Assembly (NCBI GenBank): GCA_902465325.1
Contig: CABQMV010000122.1
Span: 1 to 5,185, forward strand
Length of the DNA stretch: 5,185 bases
From: an uncultured Oscillospiraceae bacterium
GTDB lineage: Bacteria > Bacillota > Clostridia > UBA1212 > SIG427
Direction of reading: 5' to 3'
Under the pieces are notes generated by a model, which had not been told where the DNA came from, searched no databases, and saw only the letters and a list, made by a program, of their open reading frames with translations. The position numbers and the translations under genes are program-made. Positions 1 to 5,185 of the stretch are shown in pieces (positions within the stretch are counted from its first letter, which is position 1; each line of letters opens with the position of its first letter).

Positions 1-1
1 G

Positions 2-2074
2 CTGGGCTTTTCCTTTGATTGGGATCGGGAGGTCAATACCACAGACCCCGCTTATTATAAGTGGACCCAGTGGATTTTCCTGAAGCTGTTTGAGAAAGGA
101 CTGGCCTATAAATCCGAGATGCCCATTAACTGGTGTACCCAGTGTAAGGTAGGTCTGGCCAACGAGGAAGTGGTCAACGGCGTGTGCGAGCGCTGCGGAG
201 GCCAAGTAGTCCGTAAGGTGAAAAGTCAGTGGATGCTGAAAATAACAGAGTATGCCCAGAACCTGATTGACGGTTTGGACCAGGTACAGTTTATTGACAA
301 GGTAAAAACCCAGCAGAAAAACTGGATAGGCAGGAGCGAGGGAGCAGAGGTAGAATTCCGGCTGAAGAACACGGAGGAAAGGCTGACCGTCTACACCACG
401 AGACCCGATACCCTTTTTGGCGCTACCTATATGGTTATTTCGCCGGAGCACCCTGTTATCCGGAAGCTTCAGGCTGCTATTGAAAATTATGATGAGGTTA
501 TGGCATACAGAGAAGCCGCCGCAAAAAAATCCGATTTCGAGCGGACGGAGTTGGCAAAGGAAAAGACCGGCGTGCCTTTGAAAGGAATCTTTGCTGTCAA
601 TCCCGTTAACGGCAAAGAAATTCCTGTCTGGACTTCGGATTATGTGCTGATTTCCTATGGAACCGGAGCCATTATGGCGGTTCCCGCACATGACGAAAGA
701 GACTGGGCCTTTGCCAAAAAGTTTTCTCTGCCTATTATTGAAGTGGTAGCAGGCGGAGATGTGGAAAATGCCGCCTATACCGATATTGCCGCGGGCACCA
801 TGGTGAACTCCGGCTTTTTGAATGGTCTGAGTGTAGCAGAGGCAAAAAAGACGATAATCCAATGGCTGACAGAGCAGGGTGTAGGCCACTCCAAGGTGAA
901 TTTTAAACTGAGGGACTGGGTTTTCAGCCGTCAGCGCTATTGGGGAGAGCCGATTCCGCTGGTATACTGTGAGAAGTGCGGCTGGGTACCGGTACCGGAA
1001 AGTGAACTTCCGGTAGAACTGCCGGATATTGACAACTATGTACAGACGGATGACGGAGAGTCTCCTCTGGTAAAGGTTACCAACTGGGTTCATACCACTT
1101 GTCCGCGCTGCGGCAGACCTGCTAGAAGAGAAACGGATACTATGCCCCAGTGGGCCGGCTCCTCCTGGTATTTTATCCGCTACTGCGATCCCCACAATGA
1201 CAAAGCGTTTATTTCCAAAGAAGCCATGGAATATTGGCTGCCGGTAGATTGGTATAACGGAGGGATGGAGCATACCACCCTGCATTTATTGTATTCCAGA
1301 TTCTGGCATCGCTTTTTGTATGACTGCGGATATCTCTCCTGTCCGGAGCCCTATATGAAGAGAACCTCCCATGGTATGATTCTTGGGGAGAACAATGAGA
1401 AAATGTCTAAATCCAGAGGGAATGTAATCAACCCTGACGATGTGGTGGCGGAGATCGGGGCGGATGCCTTCCGCGTATACGAAATGTTCATGGGAGCCTT
1501 TGATCAGGCGATTCCCTGGTCCACCAGAGGAGCCAAGGGCTGTTATCGTTTCCTGGAAAGAGTATGGAAGCTTCAGGATCTGGTGACAGACCAGGAGGAA
1601 ATCTCTCAGGAGCTGAGGGCTGCTGTTCACGGAGCCATTAAGAAGGTTTCGGAGGACTACGAACGAATGAAGTTTAATACGGCCATTGCGGCCATGATGG
1701 CTCTGGTCAATGAGATTTACGATAAAGGCGCTCTTTCCCGGGGGGATCTGCATACCTTGATTTTACTGCTGAATCCGGTGGCACCTCACATCACAGAGGA
1801 GATCCGGGAGCTGCAGCATCTGGGAGAAGAGCCTTTGTACAGACAGAGCTGGCCTTCGTATGATGAAAGCGCTTTGGTAAAGGACTCTGTTGAAATGGCG
1901 GTGCAAATAAACGGCAAGGTAAGAGGACGCCTGCAGGTTCCGACCTCCTATGGTAAGCCGGAAATTGAAAAACTGGTAATGGAGGATTCCAAGGTACAGG
2001 CCCTTTTGGAGGGAAAGACAGTGCGTAAACTGATTATCGTGCCCGGCAGAATTATCAATATTGTAGTAGCTTAA
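2..2074 (+). CDS. leuS: Leucyl-tRNA synthetase, 5'-truncated by window edge
   Basis: Cytoplasmic class Ia aminoacyl-tRNA synthetase that charges tRNA-Leu with leucine using ATP. The frame is open from base 2 and gives 690 residues. Bacterial LeuRS has about 800, so about 110 N-terminal residues, including the HIGH motif, lie outside the window; the ATG at 119 is internal. In visible numbering, a first zinc ribbon has C45, C48, C62 and C65. The CP1 editing domain shows TTRPDTLFG from residue 132 and HDERD near residues 230-234, whose second Asp matches the conserved editing aspartate. A second Cys pair set is C323/C326 and C367/C370. KMSKS is at 1400-1414 (residues 467-471), followed by the anticodon-binding helices and the C-terminal domain (VQING, GKTVRK). 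The leucine-specific insertion before KMSKS, known from E. coli, is essentially absent, as in Bacillus-type enzymes. An Arg replaces a usually conserved Trp at 1805-1807. argS follows after 25 bases. Confidence 0.97.
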   Translation: MGFSFDWDREVNTTDPAYYKWTQWIFLKLFEKGLAYKSEMPINWCTQCKVGLANEEVVNGVCERCGGQVVRKVKSQWMLKITEYAQNLIDGLDQVQFIDKVKTQQKNWIGRSEGAEVEFRLKNTEERLTVYTTRPDTLFGATYMVISPEHPVIRKLQAAIENYDEVMAYREAAAKKSDFERTELAKEKTGVPLKGIFAVNPVNGKEIPVWTSDYVLISYGTGAIMAVPAHDERDWAFAKKFSLPIIEVVAGGDVENAAYTDIAAGTMVNSGFLNGLSVAEAKKTIIQWLTEQGVGHSKVNFKLRDWVFSRQRYWGEPIPLVYCEKCGWVPVPESELPVELPDIDNYVQTDDGESPLVKVTNWVHTTCPRCGRPARRETDTMPQWAGSSWYFIRYCDPHNDKAFISKEAMEYWLPVDWYNGGMEHTTLHLLYSRFWHRFLYDCGYLSCPEPYMKRTSHGMILGENNEKMSKSRGNVINPDDVVAEIGADAFRVYEMFMGAFDQAIPWSTRGAKGCYRFLERVWKLQDLVTDQEEISQELRAAVHGAIKKVSEDYERMKFNTAIAAMMALVNEIYDKGALSRGDLHTLILLLNPVAPHITEEIRELQHLGEEPLYRQSWPSYDESALVKDSVEMAVQINGKVRGRLQVPTSYGKPEIEKLVMEDSKVQALLEGKTVRKLIIVPGRIINIVVA

Positions 2075-2081
2075 CGGAACA

Positions 2082-2090
2082 AAGGAAAGG
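2082..2090 (+). promoter_or_regulatory. Ribosome binding site of argS
   Basis: The purine-rich AAGGAAAGG lies 9 bases before the ATG at 2100, inside the 25-base gap after the leuS stop. It supports that ATG as the argS start. No promoter-like or terminator-like element is visible in the gap, which fits translation from a shared leuS-argS transcript. Confidence 0.75.
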
Positions 2091-2099
2091 ATAGACAGC

Positions 2100-3809
2100 A
2101 TGGATTATAAAAAAATAATAGCAGAAAAAATAAGCCGGGTAAATGCACAGCCTGTGCAGCCGGAGCTGGTTGAGGTTCCGCCGAATCCTGCTATGGGAGA
2201 CTATGCATTTCCCTGTTTTTCTCTGGCCAAAGTATACAAAAAAGCACCGCCTGTTATTGCTGAAGAGCTGGCTGAAAAGCTAAAGCAGCAAAATGATATG
2301 GAATTCTTATCTGAGCTTCGGGTGGTAGGAGGCTATTTGAATTTTTTTCTGGACAGAGGGATCCTGGCCCGGGAAACCTTAGAGGAGATTTCTGAAAAGG
2401 GACCCGAGTGCGGCTTTTCCCAGGAAGGACAGGGAAAAACGGTTCTGGTAGAGTTTTCTTCTCCTAATGTGGCCAAGCCTTTTCATATCGGTCATCTGGT
2501 ATCCACTGCGCTGGGAAGTTCTCTTGAACGTATTTATAAAGCCCTGGGCTATCATACTGTGAAAATTAATCATATCGGCGACTGGGGGACGCAGTTCGGG
2601 AAGCTGATCAGCGCCTATAAACGCTGGGGCAATATGGAGCAGATTCAAAAAGACCCCATCAATCAGCTTCTGCAGATTTATGTAAGATTTCACAAAGAGG
2701 CGGAGACACATCCGGAATTGGAGGATGAAGCCAGGGAGTATTTTAGAAAGCTGGAGGAGGGCGATCCGGAGGTTACAGAGCTGTGGCGCTTTTTTGTACA
2801 GGAGAGCCTCAGAGAATTCAACCGTATGTACCAGCTTTTAGGCATTTCCTTTGACTCCTATGCCGGAGAAAGCTTCTATTCTGATAAGATGCCCGGTGTT
2901 GTCCGGGAGCTCCGGGAGAAGGGCCTGCTGGAGGAGAGCGACGGTGCCCAGGTCGTGCGGTTTGAGGATGAAAATATTCCGCCCTGCATTATACTGAAAT
3001 CAGATGGAACCACCATTTACGCTACCCGGGACATTGCTGCTGCCATATACCGGAAGGAGCACTATGATTTCAGCAAAAATATTTATGTAGTAGGAATTCC
3101 ACAGACGCTGCATTTTAAGCAGGTGTTCGGTACCCTGGAGAAGATGGGAAAGAGCTGGGCAGAGGACTGTATCCATGTGGGCTTTGGCTATGTGCGTTTT
3201 CCGGACAAGAGCATGTCCACCCGTCATGGAGACGTGGTATTGCTTGAGGATGTGCTGAAAGAGGCCATCAGTAAAACGAAGACCATTATTCAGGAGAGCA
3301 ATACCTGTAAAATCCTTGAGGATATAGACCAGGTTGCCTGCAAAATAGGCGTGGGGGCTGTCCTGTTTGCCTTCTTGAAGAACGGTCGGGAAAGGGATAT
3401 TATTTTTACCTGGAAGGATATGCTGGACTTTGAAGGAGAATCGGGTCCTTATGCCCAGTATAGCTACGCCAGGGGAAAGAGCATCCTGCGGAAGGCAGAG
3501 GCGCTGGGAATTTCCTATCAGGCCACGGATTTTAGTCTGCTGACTTCCAATGAGGAATTTGCTCTGATAAAAATATTAAATCGGTTTGGCAACGCTGTAA
3601 AGGAAGCGGCAGACAAATATGAGCCCTGTATTGTCACCCGATACATTATTGATTTGGCCCAGCAATTTAATAAGTTTTACAACAACTGCAATATTATGAA
3701 GACAGAAGGAGCTCTTCAGCAGGCGAGACTGGGACTGGTGTCTGCAGCCTGTCAGTGTTTGAAAACGGCTCTCCACCTGATCGGAGTCGATGTGGTAGAG
3801 CAGATGTAA
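2100..3809 (+). CDS. argS: Arginyl-tRNA synthetase
   Basis: Cytoplasmic class Ia synthetase that charges tRNA-Arg; this family needs tRNA present for amino acid activation. The 569 residues are close to the 577 of E. coli ArgRS, so the gene looks complete. The N-terminal additional domain covers about residues 1-105, with the typical NPAMGDYAFPCF stretch. The catalytic signature AKPFHIGH has HIGH at residues 129-132 (2484-2495). It is followed by the conserved INHIGDWGTQFGKL. The KMSKS loop is the degenerate MSTRHGD near residue 372 (3213-3230), normal for ArgRS. K126, just before HIGH, is at the position thought to stand in for the lost lysine. The C-terminal DALR-type anticodon-binding helices begin around GPYAQYSYAR and run to ALHLIGVDVVEQM. 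The ATG start is supported by AAGGAAAGG 9 bases upstream and by the family N-terminus. It is probably co-transcribed with leuS and ends 27 bases before a strong hairpin. Confidence 0.97.
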   Translation: MDYKKIIAEKISRVNAQPVQPELVEVPPNPAMGDYAFPCFSLAKVYKKAPPVIAEELAEKLKQQNDMEFLSELRVVGGYLNFFLDRGILARETLEEISEKGPECGFSQEGQGKTVLVEFSSPNVAKPFHIGHLVSTALGSSLERIYKALGYHTVKINHIGDWGTQFGKLISAYKRWGNMEQIQKDPINQLLQIYVRFHKEAETHPELEDEAREYFRKLEEGDPEVTELWRFFVQESLREFNRMYQLLGISFDSYAGESFYSDKMPGVVRELREKGLLEESDGAQVVRFEDENIPPCIILKSDGTTIYATRDIAAAIYRKEHYDFSKNIYVVGIPQTLHFKQVFGTLEKMGKSWAEDCIHVGFGYVRFPDKSMSTRHGDVVLLEDVLKEAISKTKTIIQESNTCKILEDIDQVACKIGVGAVLFAFLKNGRERDIIFTWKDMLDFEGESGPYAQYSYARGKSILRKAEALGISYQATDFSLLTSNEEFALIKILNRFGNAVKEAADKYEPCIVTRYIIDLAQQFNKFYNNCNIMKTEGALQQARLGLVSAACQCLKTALHLIGVDVVEQM

Positions 3810-3825
3810 AAGCAGCTTGCTTTTT
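3808..3825 (+). terminator. Weak stem-loop with T-run after argS
   Basis: AAAAGCA (3808-3814) pairs with TGCTTTT (3818-3824) around a three-base GCT loop, and the T-run is 3821-3825. The stem has only two G-C pairs and starts inside the argS stop codon. Alone it would be a poor intrinsic terminator, but it sits directly before a far stronger hairpin and may assist it. Confidence 0.35.
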
Positions 3826-3846
3826 AATAGGCAGTAAAGAGGGAGG

Positions 3847-4563
<717 letters not shown>

Positions 4564-4848
4564 TCACAACTCCTCTTTGCAGGGCGGGGTGAAACAAAAT
4601 TCAGCTCCCCCCTCCGGCTTATTTTCAGCGGTCATTTTACCGCCGTGTATTTTTATAATCGACATGCAGACGGAAAGACCAATGCCCATACTGCGCTTGT
4701 AATCCGGTTCTGTGTTGGTCTGTCCGGAAAAGCCGCCGTCAAAAAGATGGGCCAGCGCCTCTTTGGAAATTCCTTTCCCCAAATCTCTCACTGTAAATAC
4801 GGCTTCTTCTTCTGCGGCAGTTACAGTCAGTTGATTTTCAGCACCTGC
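4564..4848 (-). pseudogene. Detached ATP-binding domain remnant of the KdpD-type kinase
   Basis: This is the C-terminal part of the HATPase_c domain of the same kinase, open from 4848 down to the TGA at 4566-4564 but in a different frame from the upstream half. It begins around ENQLTVTAAEEEAVF. It then shows the G1 box DLGKGI (about 4785-4768), an F-box-like region ALAHLFDGGFSG, the G2 box GIGL (4686-4675), and an ending similar to other kinases (IIKIHGG, then PEGGAEFCF). The N-box (NLLENA-type, with the Mg-ATP-binding Asn) that should precede this is not encoded. A usual FTLP near the end reads FTPP. There is no convincing ribosome binding site or start in front of it; a GTG at 4791 is in frame but would start inside the domain. 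I read it as a remnant, not an independent gene. Confidence 0.8.
4570..4574 (-). promoter_or_regulatory. Ribosome binding site of the kdpE-type regulator
   Basis: AGGAG on the - strand lies within the final codons of the kinase reading frame. It is 6 bases before the TTG at 4563 and 12 bases before the ATG at 4557. The spacing favours TTG and the codon type favours ATG. Its position inside the kinase 3' end suggests the two genes are normally translationally coupled. Confidence 0.6.
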
Positions 4849-5185
4849 TCAATTAAGATGGCGTCCATAGGCACAATTAACAGCTCGTCCGGCACGGAGA
4901 CAGAAATCTGGGCCTGTGGATACCGCTTTTGAAGCTTTCGGATGGTTTCTCCTATAATCTCTTCCACGGCCTCCGGTACCTTTTGGATTTTGGTTTCCTG
5001 ACCGCTCATACGGGTAATAGACAATAGGTTTTCCACCATGCGGATCAGCCATTCAGCATCGTCATGGCTTTCCTTCAGCAGCTCCCTCTGCTGCTGAGGA
5101 GAAATTTTTCCGTCGTTTTCCAGCAGGGCTGAGGTGGTCCCTACAATAGAGGTCAGAGGCGTTCTCAAATCGTGAGAAATGGCTC
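4827..5185 (-). CDS. kdpD: KdpD-type sensor histidine kinase, dimerisation/phosphoacceptor part, truncated
   Basis: Sensor kinase of the two-component pair with the downstream KdpE-type regulator. The frame enters from the right edge (first full codon at 5183) and gives 118 residues before a TGA at 4829-4827. It starts at the H-box AISHDLRTPLTSIVG, where the phosphoacceptor His is codon 5174-5172, so the sensor and membrane part lies outside the window. A HisKA helical hairpin follows (ISPQQQRELL, then DDAEWLIRMVENLLSITRM). The start of the ATPase domain reads SVPDELLIVPMDAILIEQVL and then KIN-stop. In relatives IEQVL is followed by the N-box; here it is lost and the frame changes at about 4839-4844. 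As read, the protein could dimerise and carry the His but could not bind ATP. A true deletion or an assembly error both fit. The kdpD name follows the gene order and sequence style, since the defining N-terminal domains are not visible. Confidence 0.8.
   Translation of the reverse strand, partial: AISHDLRTPLTSIVGTTSALLENDGKISPQQQRELLKESHDDAEWLIRMVENLLSITRMSGQETKIQKVPEAVEEIIGETIRKLQKRYPQAQISVSVPDELLIVPMDAILIEQVLKIN

Noticed and set aside
119..121. ATG at 119 as the leuS start
   Set aside because: The same frame continues upstream to base 2 with conserved LeuRS sequence (LGFSFDWDREVNTTDP), so this Met is internal.
985..998. Tandem GGTACC palindromes (GGTACCGGTACCGG)
   Set aside because: They encode the VPVPE stretch in the LeuRS zinc-ribbon region and look like codon coincidence rather than a regulatory site.
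1286..1753. Open frame of 155 codons on the - strand
   Set aside because: It lies entirely antisense to the conserved leuS catalytic and KMSKS region, has no recognisable domain and no good ribosome binding site.
1763..2101. Open frame on the - strand across the leuS end and leuS-argS gap
   Set aside because: Antisense to the LeuRS C-terminal domain, with no family resemblance and low-complexity composition typical of a shadow frame.
2379..3227. Two - strand open frames (2379-2711 and 3000-3227) inside argS
   Set aside because: Both are antisense to conserved ArgRS catalytic sequence and show no domain features.
4564..4791. Independent small protein starting at GTG 4791
   Set aside because: It would start inside the ATPase domain just before the G1 box, without a proper ribosome binding site. 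It is clearly the 3' remnant of the kinase.
4827..4842. Programmed -1 ribosomal frameshifting to join the two kinase halves
   Set aside because: A -1 step at CTG-AAA-ATC would connect the frames, but there is no canonical slippery heptamer. The joined product would still lack the N-box and about 15 residues, so a deletion explains it better.

Overview
The window looks like ordinary chromosome from a Clostridia-type Firmicute, most likely Lachnospiraceae-like. This rests on strong AGGAG-type ribosome binding sites, roughly balanced base composition with frequent AGA/CGG arginine codons, and the style of the encoded proteins. The taxonomic placement is an inference from memory of these families, not from a search.

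Layout. On the + strand, leucyl-tRNA synthetase (leuS) enters from the left edge without its N-terminus and ends at 2074. After 25 bases it is followed by a complete arginyl-tRNA synthetase (argS, 2100-3809), so the two are probably co-transcribed. A 37-base intergenic region then holds a weak stem-loop with a T-run and the left arm of a strong, nearly symmetric hairpin (3836-3864) that can serve both converging transcripts. On the - strand, reading in from the right edge, lie a KdpD-type sensor histidine kinase and, directly adjoining its stop codon, a KdpE-type OmpR-family response regulator (3847-4563).

How the genes work together. leuS and argS charge tRNA-Leu and tRNA-Arg for translation. 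The kinase and regulator form a two-component pair of the family that classically controls potassium uptake. No potassium transporter gene is visible here, so the target is not shown. The most notable observation is that the kinase is broken in this sequence. The histidine-phosphoacceptor (DHp) half reads into a stop at 4827. The rest of the ATP-binding domain continues in a different frame, and the N-box that should lie between them is missing. This points to an out-of-frame deletion of roughly 45 bases, or an assembly error, which would leave the regulator without an intact partner.

There is no CRISPR array, mobile element, tRNA or rRNA gene, and I see no evidence of an undescribed system. 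No stretch over 300 bases lacks a gene.
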